Of a stretch of DNA of 8,055 bases, positions 1-7,296 are shown in pieces. The translations under genes and the position numbers were made by a program. The stretch covers positions 1-8,055 of the forward strand of contig JAJFHB010000380.1 of assembly GCA_021775795.1 (NCBI GenBank), written 5' to 3'. The first letter of the stretch is position 1, and the number at the start of each line of letters is the position of its first letter. This DNA comes from Hyphomicrobiales bacterium. GTDB lineage: Bacteria; Pseudomonadota; Alphaproteobacteria; Rhizobiales; JAJFHB01. Under the pieces are notes generated by a model. The model saw nothing but the letters and a program-made list of their open reading frames with translations. It was not told where the DNA came from and made no database searches.

Positions 1-807
1 GCGGAGGAAACATCCCGCCTGATTGGCAATGGTGCATATGTGGGCGCAACACTGGATCGGCGCTGCGGTTCTGTTCAGCCGTTGAGCTATGCCCGCGGTC
101 TGGCCCGGGCAGCGCTTAAAGAAGGCGTGGAAATTTACGCCCGCTCTGAAGTCACATCTATCGACCGTATCGGGGGAGGCTGGCGTGCGAGATGCAATGG
201 CGGCAGTGTTCGTTGCGGTCGTCTCATTCTTGCAACCAACGCCTACAGCGGCAGTCTTTATGGCTCGCTGGGGCGCAGTTTTCTGCCGATCAACAGTTTT
301 ATCGTTGCTACAAAGCCTTTGTCTGAGAATATAAGAGGCAGCATTCTACCCGAGGGACATGTGGCGTCTGATACGCGCAAATTCCTTCTCTATTTCAAGC
401 TCGACGCTCAGGGGCGCCTTCTTGTCGGCGGGCGCGGCAGCTACGGCGATCCGATGAATAACGAGGCGTTCCTCCATATCGAGCGCTCGATAGCCAAGCT
501 GTTTCCGCAGGTCGGCGGCACAGAATATGATTTTCATTGGTCAGGCCGCATTGCGGTGACGCCCGACATGTATCCGCATGTACACGAGCCGGAGCCTGGT
601 CTCATCATGGCGCTTGGGTATTGTGGGCGAGGCGTTGCTCTGGCCACGGCGATGGGCGCTGAGGTCGGCAAATATGCAGCCAGCGGTGATGCAGATGCTC
701 TGCCCTGGCCGGTGAGCCACATTCGTACCATACCGCTTCACAGCGCTCAGCGGTTGTATGTGGCTGCCGCCACGCTGTGGTATCAGACCGTTGATACATT
801 CAGATAG
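1..807 (+). CDS. FAD-dependent amine oxidoreductase, PuuB/OrdL-like, C-terminal part
   Basis: The reading frame is open from base 1 to the TAG at 805-807, giving 268 residues. The N-terminus, including the dinucleotide-binding GxGxxG, lies outside the window. The visible part fits the DAO superfamily, which oxidises C-N bonds of amines or amino acids using FAD. GSVQPLSYARGLARAA (residues 23-38) is the usual substrate-domain segment followed by 'EGV-I'. LILATNAYS (75-83) is the second FAD-contacting strand, and GYCGRGVALATAMG (206-219) is the C-terminal FAD-binding loop. DFHWSGRIAVTPDMYPH (177-193) matches the 'W-G-ia-T-D-P' region of gamma-glutamylputrescine oxidase and OrdL-like proteins. 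The GTG at 40 is an internal Val codon, not a start. The C-terminus looks intact and the amidase begins 25 bases later, so the pair is probably co-transcribed. The substrate cannot be read from sequence; a polyamine or glycine-derivative oxidase is plausible. Confidence 0.85.
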   Translation, partial: AEETSRLIGNGAYVGATLDRRCGSVQPLSYARGLARAALKEGVEIYARSEVTSIDRIGGGWRARCNGGSVRCGRLILATNAYSGSLYGSLGRSFLPINSFIVATKPLSENIRGSILPEGHVASDTRKFLLYFKLDAQGRLLVGGRGSYGDPMNNEAFLHIERSIAKLFPQVGGTEYDFHWSGRIAVTPDMYPHVHEPEPGLIMALGYCGRGVALATAMGAEVGKYAASGDADALPWPVSHIRTIPLHSAQRLYVAAATLWYQTVDTFR

Positions 808-832
808 ACCCCAAACGACAGGATGAGTTCAC

Positions 833-2188
833 ATGAAAAAGCTAATGGAACTGGCAGCCGATCTTGATCAGGGGCAGACCACCGCCCGGGCACTTGTAGA
901 GGGGTGTATCGAGCGCGCAAGCGATCCGGACGGAGAGGGCGCCCGCGTCTTCATTTCGCGCAATGATGATGCCGCACGCATGGACGCCGATCATATGGAC
1001 AAGCTGCGCAGCCAGGGCCGCCACCCATCCCCATTTGCCGGCATTCCCGTTTCCTACAAGGATCTGTTCGATGTCGCCGGCGAAGTGACGAAAGCCGGTT
1101 CAAAGATTTTGCGGGATGCGCCGGCGGCAAAACGCGACTGTCCTTCAGTTGCACGTATGCGGGCGGCAGGCTTTGTCCAGATTGGCCGCACAAACATGAC
1201 CGAGTTCGCCTTTTCCGGCGTAGGCATCAATCCGCATTATGACACGCCACGGAATGCCTATGACCGGGCGACGGGGCGCATTCCCGGCGGCTCTTCATCC
1301 GGCGCTGCTGTTTCCCTGACAGATGACATGGCAGCTATCGCCCTTGGCACGGACACGGCTGGTTCCTGCCGCATTCCAGCAGCCTTGAACGGTGTTGTTG
1401 GTTACAAGCCCACCGCGCGCAGAGTGCCGACGAACGGCGTCTATCCGCTTGCATCATCGCTTGATTCTGTCGGACCGCTTGGCAACTCTGTGATCTGCTG
1501 TGCCGTGGCGGATGCGTTTCTGTCTGGCGATACGGCCGGTGGTGTGGCCCCGTGTGATGCCCGAAACCTCAGGCTGGGTGCGCTTCAGAGCTTTGTTCTG
1601 GATAATCTGGATCCCGAAGTTGCCAGCGCCTATGAGGCCAGCCTGAAGGCACTCTCGGATGCTGGTGCGCGGATAGAAGATGTGGAGATCCGCGAACTGA
1701 TGGAGATCCCACAAATTTACGCAAAGGGTGGACTTGCCCCGGCCGAGGCCTATGCCTGGCACCGGCCGATGCTTGAAAAGTCCTATGACGATTATGATCC
1801 CCGTGTGGGCAGCAGGATCATGCTGGGTGAAAAACAATCCGCATCGGACTACATCGACACAAAGAATGCCCGCAGCCGGCTCATTCGGGCCGCAAATGCC
1901 GCCTCACGGGGGTTCGATGCCCTGCTGATGCCGAGTATTCCGCTTGTGGCACCGCCCTTCAGCGCCTTCGAGAAGGACGATGACTATATTCAGATCAACA
2001 TGCGCATTTTGCGTAACACTGGTGTTGGCAATTTCCTTGATCGCTGTGCCATCTCCATTCCCTGTCATAAGCCGGATTCGGGCCCTGTCGGTCTAATGCT
2101 CATGGGGGAGACAGGGGCAGACAGGAAGTTGTTTTCAACCGCTGCAGCTGTCGAGGAAGTGATCGATGAGATGCGGAACAAGGGCTGA
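833..2188 (+). CDS. Amidase-signature family hydrolase
   Basis: This is a complete 451-residue amidase-signature enzyme (COG0154), a family that hydrolyses carboxamide bonds with a Lys-cisSer-Ser triad. Candidate catalytic residues are Lys76 in PVSYKDLFD, cis-Ser154 in PGGSSSGAA and nucleophile Ser178 in GTDTAGSCRIPA. The Ser-Ser spacing of 24 equals that of malonamidase E2 (131/155) and FAAH (217/241). ALNGVVGYKPT (184-194) is the usual block after the nucleophile. No signal peptide is evident, so it is probably cytoplasmic. ATG 833 is preceded by AGGA at 820-823, nine bases away. At 451 residues it is slightly shorter than GatA (about 485), and it has no gatC or gatB beside it, so it is more likely a catabolic amidase than the tRNA amidotransferase subunit. 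Placement directly behind an amine oxidoreductase suggests successive steps in breakdown of an amide- or amine-containing compound; this is inference. Confidence 0.9.
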   Translation: MKKLMELAADLDQGQTTARALVEGCIERASDPDGEGARVFISRNDDAARMDADHMDKLRSQGRHPSPFAGIPVSYKDLFDVAGEVTKAGSKILRDAPAAKRDCPSVARMRAAGFVQIGRTNMTEFAFSGVGINPHYDTPRNAYDRATGRIPGGSSSGAAVSLTDDMAAIALGTDTAGSCRIPAALNGVVGYKPTARRVPTNGVYPLASSLDSVGPLGNSVICCAVADAFLSGDTAGGVAPCDARNLRLGALQSFVLDNLDPEVASAYEASLKALSDAGARIEDVEIRELMEIPQIYAKGGLAPAEAYAWHRPMLEKSYDDYDPRVGSRIMLGEKQSASDYIDTKNARSRLIRAANAASRGFDALLMPSIPLVAPPFSAFEKDDDYIQINMRILRNTGVGNFLDRCAISIPCHKPDSGPVGLMLMGETGADRKLFSTAAAVEEVIDEMRNKG

Positions 2189-2401
2189 GCGAAAGAGTAA
2201 ATATACAAAGCCCAGAATCACTTGGCCGCCGATGTTCAGAATTTGATTCTGCCTTCATAGGCGCCCGATTCAGATTTAATATTGGCTGTGATCGCTGGGT
2301 GTTAGAATTTTGGTGAAAACGAATTGATGCGGAATTTTGTGGAAGGCGCCCCATATCAGGGGCAATGCAACCCACAAATCCAAAGTTAGGAGCGATGTTC
2401 C
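2189..2401 (+). other. Intergenic region with two small hairpins, leader of the exported-protein gene
   Basis: No gene is seen here. CAGAAT-ttg-ATTCTG (2237-2251) is a perfect 6-bp hairpin without a T-run, so it is a poor terminator for the amidase. TTTAAT at 2275-2280 matches a -10 element at 5 of 6 positions, but I see no good -35 at normal spacing. GCCCC-N6-GGGGC (2348-2363) forms a 5-bp GC hairpin 38 bases before the next start codon and would lie in the mRNA leader. The region reads AT-richer than the flanking coding DNA, as expected of a promoter-bearing spacer. Confidence 0.35.
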
Positions 2402-2695
2402 ATGTTCAGAATAGCAGCAATTGCGGGAACCTTCATTCTTACTGCCGGACTGGCCGGCGTACCGGCCATCAGCGCGCTGGCAGACGAGCAGGGCGGTAAC
2501 TGGGCAAGCCAGCAGGCCTACGACGATCGTGATGATCGCGGGCAGGGCGCCCATAACAGCAACAGTGACAGCACCGGATATTGCCATCAGGGCTTCTACA
2601 ACGTGGAGCACTGCTCCAACAGCCGGGACAACCTGCGTTATGGTCCCTATCAGCGTGATTTCGCGTTCGAACAAGGCCTGCACATTCTGCGTTGA
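2402..2695 (+). CDS. Small exported protein of unknown function
   Basis: This gene encodes 97 residues. I do not recognise the family. Residues 1-27 form a clear Sec signal peptide: one Arg at position 3, a hydrophobic core (about residues 4-23), and a probable signal peptidase I site after the A-L-A at 25-27, just before DEQ. No lipobox Cys is present, so a soluble periplasmic or secreted protein of about 70 residues is expected. The mature part is hydrophilic, rich in Asp, Asn, Gln, Arg, Gly and Tyr, and has two cysteines (C61 and C71) that could form a disulfide after export. The start is supported by AGGAG at 2388-2392, nine bases before the ATG. Two overlapping alternatives (ATG 2395 and an ORF from 2421) lack the signal peptide. 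The gene stands between the amidase and the recA control region and is probably its own transcript. Confidence is good that it is coding, low on role. Confidence 0.72.
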   Translation: MFRIAAIAGTFILTAGLAGVPAISALADEQGGNWASQQAYDDRDDRGQGAHNSNSDSTGYCHQGFYNVEHCSNSRDNLRYGPYQRDFAFEQGLHILR

Positions 2696-2728
2696 TGCAG
2701 CAGGTGCGTTTGATATTTGATCTCATTT

Positions 2729-2767
2729 AGGCCGGTTGTGGAGCGCGTTTGTCTGCAACAGGCCTTT
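2729..2767 (+). terminator. Possible weak terminator after the small exported-protein gene
   Basis: AGGCC (2729-2733) pairs with GGCCT (2761-2765). After one G/A mismatch, GTTG (2735-2738) pairs with CAAC (2756-2759), enclosing a loop of about 15 bases. Only three T residues (2765-2767) follow, so intrinsic termination would be weak. The position, 34 bases past the stop codon, is right for a terminator. Confidence 0.35.
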
Positions 2768-2881
2768 GCATGTTTGCCGTTCAGGCGCATTGAAAGTGCG
2801 ATCAACCGAATCACCGAAGAGGTTGTTTCCAGGTGTCGGTCTTGTTGATGTTCACTCAGGCCGCCCCTGCATACCAACTTA

Positions 2882-2896
2882 TACATGTTTTATGTA
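2882..2896. promoter_or_regulatory. Inverted repeat TACAT-N5-ATGTA upstream of the SOS box
   Basis: TACAT (2882-2886) and ATGTA (2892-2896) form a perfect 5-bp dyad around GTTTT. It ends 12 bases before the exact LexA site. It could be an operator half-site pair for an unidentified regulator, but a dyad this short also occurs by chance in AT-rich DNA. Confidence 0.25.
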
Positions 2897-2908
2897 CAGA
2901 GAGAATGC

Positions 2909-2923
2909 GAACGCACGCAGAAC
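2909..2923 (+). promoter_or_regulatory. LexA (SOS) box, exact GAAC-N7-GAAC
   Basis: GAAC (2909-2912), seven bases (GCACGCA), then GAAC (2920-2923). This direct repeat is the established alphaproteobacterial LexA operator, unlike the CTGT-N8-ACAG palindrome of gamma-proteobacteria. It lies 120 bases before the recA start codon and about 43 bases upstream of the best promoter -35. It may therefore act as an auxiliary site or serve a further upstream promoter. The match is exact; function is inferred. Confidence 0.6.
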
Positions 2924-2966
2924 ATAAACGCAGTATCTCAATATTATCAATAACTTAAAAATTTCC

Positions 2967-2994
2967 TTGCCAATGAGAACAAAAGTGGTACAAA
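2967..2994 (+). promoter_or_regulatory. Probable recA promoter
   Basis: The -35 candidate is TTGCCA (2967-2972) and the -10 candidate is TACAAA (2989-2994), separated by 16 bases. Transcription would start near 3001, giving a leader of about 43 bases with AAGGAG close to the recA ATG. Overlap with a LexA-like site (2977-2991) is the arrangement expected for a repressible SOS promoter. The -10 matches TATAAT at only four of six positions, normal for this group. Confidence 0.5.
2977..2991 (+). promoter_or_regulatory. LexA-like site with one mismatch inside the recA promoter
   Basis: GAAC (2977-2980), seven bases (AAAAGTG), then GTAC (2988-2991), one base off the GAAC-N7-GAAC consensus. The flanking context AGAACAAAAG and ACAAA resembles alphaproteobacterial LexA operators, in which the half-sites are often followed by A-runs. 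It covers the spacer and the start of the -10 element, so bound LexA would block RNA polymerase directly. By position it is the better candidate for the main recA operator, although its match is imperfect. Confidence 0.5.
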
Positions 2995-3043
2995 CCCAGC
3001 TCAATTGCAACCTTGAACCCCATATGAAATAAGGAGCGGGCTG

Positions 3044-4156
3044 ATGGCGCAAAACTCACTTCGTCTCGTGGATGGCGACACAATGGATAAGACCAAAGCA
3101 CTCGACGCAGCTCTGAGCCAGATCGAACGGGCGTTCGGCAAGGGTTCGATCATGAAGCTCGGCAAGAACGAGCAGGTGGTCGAAATTGAAACAGTTTCGA
3201 CCGGCTCGATCGGCCTCGACATTGCACTTGGCATAGGCGGCCTGCCGCGCGGCAGGGTGATCGAGATTTACGGACCTGAATCGTCCGGTAAAACCACTCT
3301 TGCTCTGCACACCATTGCTGAGGCTCAAAAGACAGGGGGCATTTGCGCCTTCGTCGATGCGGAACATGCTCTCGATCCGATTTATGCGCGCAAGCTTGGT
3401 GTCAAACTGGATGAACTTTTGATCTCCCAGCCAGACACCGGTGAGCAGGGGCTTGAAATCGCCGACACTCTTGTGCGTTCCGGGGCGATTGATGTGCTTG
3501 TGATTGACTCGGTTGCAGCCCTTACGCCGCGCGCTGAACTCGAAGGCGAGATGGGTGACAGTCTGCCCGGTCTCCAGGCGCGCCTTATGAGCCAGGCCCT
3601 GCGCAAGCTTACAGCGTCGATTTCGAAGTCGAACACGATGGTTATCTTCATCAACCAGATCCGGATGAAAATCGGGGTCATGTTCGGCAGCCCGGAAACC
3701 ACGACCGGCGGCAATGCCCTGAAGTTTTACGCCTCTGTCCGTCTTGATATACGCCGTATCGGTGCGATCAAGGACCGGGATGAAATTGTTGGCAACCAGA
3801 CCCGCGTAAAGGTTGTGAAAAACAAGGTCGCACCGCCTTTCAAACAAGTTGAATTCGACATTGTTTATGGCGAAGGCATTTCCAAGAACGGTGAACTGAT
3901 CGACCTTGGGGTTACCGCTGGCATTGTTGAGAAATCCGGCTCCTGGTACTCCTATGACAGTAATCGGATCGGGCAGGGCCGGGAGAACTCAAAACAGTTC
4001 CTACGCGAAAACCCGGATGTGGCTGACAGCATTGAACACAAAATTCGTGCAAATGCGGGCCTCATTGCGGAACAGTTTCTTGAACCCACACCGGCAAAGC
4101 CGGGCGAAGAGGGTGATGAGGAAGGCGATACCGGCGACGTTGAAGCCGCCGTTTGA
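3044..4156 (+). CDS. recA: Recombinase RecA
   Basis: RecA forms filaments on single-stranded DNA, drives homologous strand exchange with ATP, and triggers LexA self-cleavage in the SOS response. The protein has 370 residues, close to the usual 345-365. It shows Walker A GPESSGKT (77-84), the catalytic glutamate in FVDAEHALD (Glu107), Walker [10 protein letters not shown] (151-159), the ATP-sensing Gln205 in NQIRMKIG within the DNA-binding L2 region, and the RecA signature ALKFYASVR (225-233). The C-terminus (about 348-368) is Glu/Asp/Gly-rich, the typical autoregulatory acidic tail. ATG 3044 is chosen because AAGGAG lies seven bases upstream and the N-terminus MAQNSLRLV matches rhizobial RecA; Met14 is internal. 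It is transcribed alone from an SOS promoter, followed by a structured 3' region. Nothing is odd in the protein. Confidence 0.98.
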   Translation: MAQNSLRLVDGDTMDKTKALDAALSQIERAFGKGSIMKLGKNEQVVEIETVSTGSIGLDIALGIGGLPRGRVIEIYGPESSGKTTLALHTIAEAQKTGGICAFVDAEHALDPIYARKLGVKLDELLISQPDTGEQGLEIADTLVRSGAIDVLVIDSVAALTPRAELEGEMGDSLPGLQARLMSQALRKLTASISKSNTMVIFINQIRMKIGVMFGSPETTTGGNALKFYASVRLDIRRIGAIKDRDEIVGNQTRVKVVKNKVAPPFKQVEFDIVYGEGISKNGELIDLGVTAGIVEKSGSWYSYDSNRIGQGRENSKQFLRENPDVADSIEHKIRANAGLIAEQFLEPTPAKPGEEGDEEGDTGDVEAAV

Positions 4157-4189
4157 TCCGCAAGAACTGACCAACTCTTTGATTTTAAC

Positions 4190-4357
4190 GTCGTGGCACA
4201 TCGGCCGCAGGCCTTCCCCCCTGTCCTGCAGCGTCCCTGAACCCGCTTTACAGATGTGCCACGACATGCAGTCTCAACCTTGGCCCAGCCCCCTCCGGGT
4301 ATGAGCCAGTTCGGCTGCATGGCAGTGGCGCCCCTCATACGGGCGCCATTGTTTTTT
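4190..4357 (+). ncRNA. Candidate structured RNA between recA and alaS (small RNA, 3' UTR or attenuator)
   Basis: A 13-bp perfect inverted repeat (4190-4202 with 4253-4265) encloses an inner hairpin, GCAGG (4207-4211) with CCTGC (4225-4229), whose 13-base loop contains six consecutive C. A second hairpin pairs CTCAACC (4273-4279) with GGT-a-TGAG (4298-4305). Its 18-base loop contains CCCCCTCC (4289-4296), complementary to Shine-Dalgarno-type sequence. An outer CATGCAG/CTGCATG pair (4265-4271, 4315-4321) brackets it. An intrinsic terminator follows at once. C-rich anti-Shine-Dalgarno loops before a terminator are known from alphaproteobacterial trans-acting RNAs such as alpha-r14 and the 'cuckoo' RNAs, but I cannot assign this to a family. 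No convincing promoter is seen just upstream, so it may instead be the processed or attached 3' end of the recA message. Stems are read directly; function is inferred. Confidence 0.45.
4323..4357 (+). terminator. Strong intrinsic terminator downstream of recA
   Basis: CAGTGGCGCCC (4323-4333) pairs with GGGCGCCATTG (4341-4351) over 11 bp with a single G-U pair. The loop is seven bases (CTCATAC), and six T residues (4352-4357) follow immediately. The opposite strand has no T-run, so it acts on rightward transcription. It closes the recA transcript or the candidate RNA. Its loop is exactly complementary to GTATGAG at 4299-4305, which could form a pseudoknot or a competing structure. Confidence 0.85.
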
Positions 4358-4560
4358 GGGTAATCGGCTCAACTGCAATCCAGATAAACAACTGAGATGT
4401 GATGCGCGGGCGATGCGAACATCACACCGGTTTTTCTACATCCAGTGGACGTCATGCAGGCTTGCGGTTACAAAGCCCACCAACATGATGGTTGCGATCA
4501 CAGGCAGTGCTCTGTCGTGCGGATGGTGGCCCAAAACGCATAAGTGCTGATGGAACGAAA
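4358..4560 (+). promoter_or_regulatory. alaS upstream region with a weak promoter candidate
   Basis: This 203-base stretch after the terminator must hold the alaS promoter if termination is efficient. A weak candidate is TTGCGG (4462-4467), 16 bases, then CATGAT (4484-4489), a four-of-six match to a -10. It would give a leader of about 65 bases. No LexA box is seen. The alaS ribosome binding site is weak (GGAA at 4552-4555, five bases before the ATG). The hairpin at 4398-4435 lies upstream of this promoter candidate. Confidence 0.3.
4398..4435 (+). terminator. Second terminator-like hairpin before alaS
   Basis: TGTGATG (4398-4404) plus CGC (4405-4407) pairs with GCG (4415-4417) and, after a two-base AA bulge, CATCACA (4420-4426). 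The loop is seven bases. After CCGG, five T residues (4431-4435) follow. The four-base gap and the bulge make it weaker than a classical terminator. It may back up the one at 4323-4357 or act in an attenuator. Confidence 0.4.
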
Positions 4561-7239
4561 ATGGCAAGTGTAAACGAGATCAGGTCTACCTTTCTGGACT
4601 ACTTCCGCAAGAACGATCACCAGGTCGTTTCATCGAGCCCTCTTGTGCCGTTGAACGATCCCACCTTGATGTTCACAAACGCGGGCATGGTGCAGTTCAA
4701 AAATGTTTTCACCGGAATGGAAAAGCGGGACTATGCGCGTGCCGTAACCTCTCAAAAATGTGTCCGTGCGGGCGGCAAGCATAATGACCTCGACAACGTG
4801 GGTTACACCGCGCGCCATCACACGTTCTTTGAAATGCTTGGAAACTTTTCCTTTGGAGACTATTTCAAGGACCATGCAATTGAACTTGCCTGGAACCTGA
4901 TTACGAAAGAGTACGGCGTCCCTGCAGATAAGTTGCTGGCCACTGTTTATGCAGAGGATGATGAGGCTTTTGATCTTTGGCGGAAGATTGCAGGCCTTCC
5001 GGAAGACAGAATTTTGCGGATCGCCACCCATGACAATTTCTGGGCGATGGGTGACACGGGGCCTTGCGGGCCCTGTTCCGAAATATTCTTTGATCACGGA
5101 GACCACATTCCAGGTGGCCCTCCGGGCTCCCCCGATGAAGATGGTGACCGTTTCATCGAGATATGGAACCTCGTCTTCATGCAATACGAGCAGTTGACGC
5201 TGGACGAGCGTGTAGACCTGCCGCGCCCTTCTATTGATACGGGCATGGGCCTGGAGCGTATTTCTGCGGTTCTTCAAGGCACCCATGACAACTATGAAAC
5301 TGACCTCTTTCAGGCATTGATGCGGGCTTCCGAGGAGGCAACCCATACGTCTGCAACGGGGCCGCACGGTGCGAGCCACCGGGTCATTGCTGATCATTTG
5401 CGGGCGACGAGCTTCCTCATTGCAGATGGTGTGACACCGTCCAATGAGGGCCGGGGCTACGTGCTTCGCCGTATTATGCGTCGGGCAATGCGCCATGCGC
5501 ACATATTGGGCGCGGAAGACCCATTGATGTGGCGGCTGGTGCCGTCTCTGGTGCGTGAGATGGGCCAGGCGTTCCCTGAGCTTGTCCGTGCAGAACCAAT
5601 GATCACAGAGACCCTCAAGCTTGAGGAAACACGCTTCCGAAATACTCTCGCTCGTGGGCTCAAAATTCTCGAGGACGAAACAACTTCGCTGTCAGACGGT
5701 GACAGTCTCGATGGTGAAAGTGCCTTCAAGCTCTACGACACCTATGGTTTTCCCCTGGATCTGACTGAAGACGCGTTGCGGGTCCGTGGCATTGGCGTGG
5801 ATACGGATGGATTCAATGCGGCTATGGAGCGTCAGCGTGCGGACGCGCGAAAAGCGTGGTCCGGTTCGGGTGAGGCGGCGACCGATCAAATCTGGTTTGC
5901 GCTGCGTGAAGACGTCGGTGCAACGGAGTTCTTCGGTTATGATTCCGGTGTGGCGGAGGGGGTGGTCACGGCCATTGTTGCCGATGGTGTCCGAAGCGAA
6001 ACCATAGAAGCGGGCGGTCGCGCCGGTATTATTGTGAGCCAGACACCCTTTTACGGTGAATCGGGCGGTCAGGTTGGCGACCGCGGTTTCATCCGCACCG
6101 GTGATGGCGCCGTGTTTGAAGTCGAAGACACCCAGAAAAAGCTGGGAGATGTCTTTGTACACTCCGGCAAGCTTGTTGAGGGACAGATCCGCGTGGGCGA
6201 TGCGGTGTTTCTGTCTGTCGATGAGACACGCCGTGGCGGCTCCCGCATCCATCATTCGGCCACCCACCTGTTGCATGAAGCGTTGCGGCAGACGTTGGGC
6301 GAGCATGTGGCGCAGAAAGGTTCACTCGTCGAACCAAACCGCCTGCGCTTTGACTTCAGCCACGCAAAATCCATGAGCGATGAGGAAATCACCGCTGTGG
6401 AGAATATTTCAAACGACATTGTCTGGCAGAATGGTGAAGTGGTGACGCGCCTTATGGGTGTCGATGAAGCCATTGCAGAAGGCGCGCAGGCACTGTTCGG
6501 TGAAAAGTACGGTGAAGAGGTTCGTGTTGTCAGCATGGGCCGGCAGGAAGGCCCGGAGGGCAATCAGCCTGTTTACTCGCTGGAACTTTGCGGCGGCACA
6601 CATGTGCGGCGCACCGGTGACATCGGCTTGATAAAGATTGTCAGTGAAGGTGCTGTTGCAGCCGGTGTTCGCCGCCTCGAGGCACTGGCGGGTGAGGAAG
6701 CGCATGCCTATCTGGAAACTCAGGACCGTCGCGTACGCGATGTGGCGGCACTTTTGAAAACATCGACGGATGATGTCACCACCCGGGTTGCCGCTCTCGT
6801 TGAAGAGCGGCGCAAACTTGAGCGCGAACTGGCTGAGGCAAAGAAGAAGCTTGCCATGGGCGGCGGCAATGAAGCGGACGCTGAAAGTGCCGTGTCGGAA
6901 ATCAATGGCGTAAAACTGATGGCGCGCAAGCTTGAAGGTGTCAATCCGAAGGATCTGCGAGGCCTTGCAGATCAGGGCAAGCAACAGCTGAAATCCGGAG
7001 TGGTCGCCTTTGTCGGCGTCAATGAAGGAAAGGCCGGACTGGTCGTCGGGGTAACTGATGATCTTGTCGAGACCTGTAGCGCCGTTGATCTGGTGCAGGC
7101 TGGTGCAGAAGCGCTCGGTGGCAAAGGTGGTGGCGGCCGTGCAGACATGGCTCAGGCGGGCGGACCGGACGGCGACAAGGCAGAGACTGCATTGGAAGCC
7201 ATTCGGGTGCGGCTGGCTGAACTCACTTCTAGAGGCTGA
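4561..7239 (+). CDS. alaS: Alanyl-tRNA synthetase
   Basis: AlaRS charges tRNA-Ala with alanine in the cytoplasm and clears mischarged Ser- and Gly-tRNA-Ala. The protein has 892 residues, full family length. The class II aminoacylation core occupies about 1-250, with [18 protein letters not shown] (85-102) in the motif 2 region. Motif 3-like sequence [17 protein letters not shown] lies at 297-313. The editing domain has HxxxH at His565/His569 and CxxxH at Cys677/His681 (LCGGTHV), the four expected zinc-site ligands. [11 protein letters not shown] (498-508) leads into it. A charged helix (about 746-765) probably forms a coiled coil, followed by the C-Ala domain with [16 protein letters not shown] (853-868). 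ATG 4561 is chosen because [15 protein letters not shown] is the family N-terminus; the in-frame ATG 4492 would add 23 unconserved residues without a ribosome binding site. Its position downstream of recA is typical of Hyphomicrobiales. Nothing essential is missing. Confidence 0.98.
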   Translation: MASVNEIRSTFLDYFRKNDHQVVSSSPLVPLNDPTLMFTNAGMVQFKNVFTGMEKRDYARAVTSQKCVRAGGKHNDLDNVGYTARHHTFFEMLGNFSFGDYFKDHAIELAWNLITKEYGVPADKLLATVYAEDDEAFDLWRKIAGLPEDRILRIATHDNFWAMGDTGPCGPCSEIFFDHGDHIPGGPPGSPDEDGDRFIEIWNLVFMQYEQLTLDERVDLPRPSIDTGMGLERISAVLQGTHDNYETDLFQALMRASEEATHTSATGPHGASHRVIADHLRATSFLIADGVTPSNEGRGYVLRRIMRRAMRHAHILGAEDPLMWRLVPSLVREMGQAFPELVRAEPMITETLKLEETRFRNTLARGLKILEDETTSLSDGDSLDGESAFKLYDTYGFPLDLTEDALRVRGIGVDTDGFNAAMERQRADARKAWSGSGEAATDQIWFALREDVGATEFFGYDSGVAEGVVTAIVADGVRSETIEAGGRAGIIVSQTPFYGESGGQVGDRGFIRTGDGAVFEVEDTQKKLGDVFVHSGKLVEGQIRVGDAVFLSVDETRRGGSRIHHSATHLLHEALRQTLGEHVAQKGSLVEPNRLRFDFSHAKSMSDEEITAVENISNDIVWQNGEVVTRLMGVDEAIAEGAQALFGEKYGEEVRVVSMGRQEGPEGNQPVYSLELCGGTHVRRTGDIGLIKIVSEGAVAAGVRRLEALAGEEAHAYLETQDRRVRDVAALLKTSTDDVTTRVAALVEERRKLERELAEAKKKLAMGGGNEADAESAVSEINGVKLMARKLEGVNPKDLRGLADQGKQQLKSGVVAFVGVNEGKAGLVVGVTDDLVETCSAVDLVQAGAEALGGKGGGGRADMAQAGGPDGDKAETALEAIRVRLAELTSRG

Positions 7240-7296
7240 TGGTAGCGCTTATCGATTGTGCCTTGCCCTTTGGCGCGCGCCGCAGGAACATGATCC

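Larger units (their letters stand above)
2696..3043 (+). promoter_or_regulatory. recA upstream control region (overview)
   Basis: This 348-base gap has no supported gene; short ORFs here lack ribosome binding sites and recognisable content. In order it holds a terminator-like hairpin (2729-2767), about 110 bases in which I see nothing definite, an inverted repeat (2882-2896), an exact LexA box (2909-2923), an AT-rich stretch (about 2935-2965), a promoter overlapped by a second LexA-like site (2967-2994), and the recA ribosome binding site AAGGAG (3031-3036). Confidence 0.6.

Noticed and set aside
2276..2683. 135-codon hydrophobic open frame on the minus strand
   Set aside because: Its Val/Ala-rich hydrophobic stretches mirror the Asp/Asn/Gly-rich sense protein at 2402-2695. 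It has no ribosome binding site, while the sense gene has AGGAG and a signal peptide.
2421..2720. Overlapping plus-strand frame of 99 codons
   Set aside because: It starts inside the exported-protein gene in another frame, with no ribosome binding site and no coherent features.
3056..3847. 263-codon open frame on the minus strand
   Set aside because: It lies wholly antisense to recA, shows no recognisable domain, and is a by-product of recA codon bias.
3906..4304. Plus-strand open frame spanning the recA end and the intergenic RNA structure
   Set aside because: It begins inside recA in another frame and crosses the inverted repeats, with no coding features.
4190..4357. 6S RNA, SRP RNA or tmRNA
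   Set aside because: I could not find the SRP GGAAG/AGCAG-type core, a tmRNA tag or tRNA-like ends, or a long rod with the central bubble of 6S RNA. The separate hairpins do not fit these families.
4492..4560. In-frame upstream ATG for alaS adding 23 residues
   Set aside because: No ribosome binding site precedes it and the extra residues do not resemble an AlaRS N-terminus. The family start is at 4561.
4622..5502. Long minus-strand frame within alaS
   Set aside because: It is antisense to a highly conserved alaS region and has no recognisable product, so it is a shadow.
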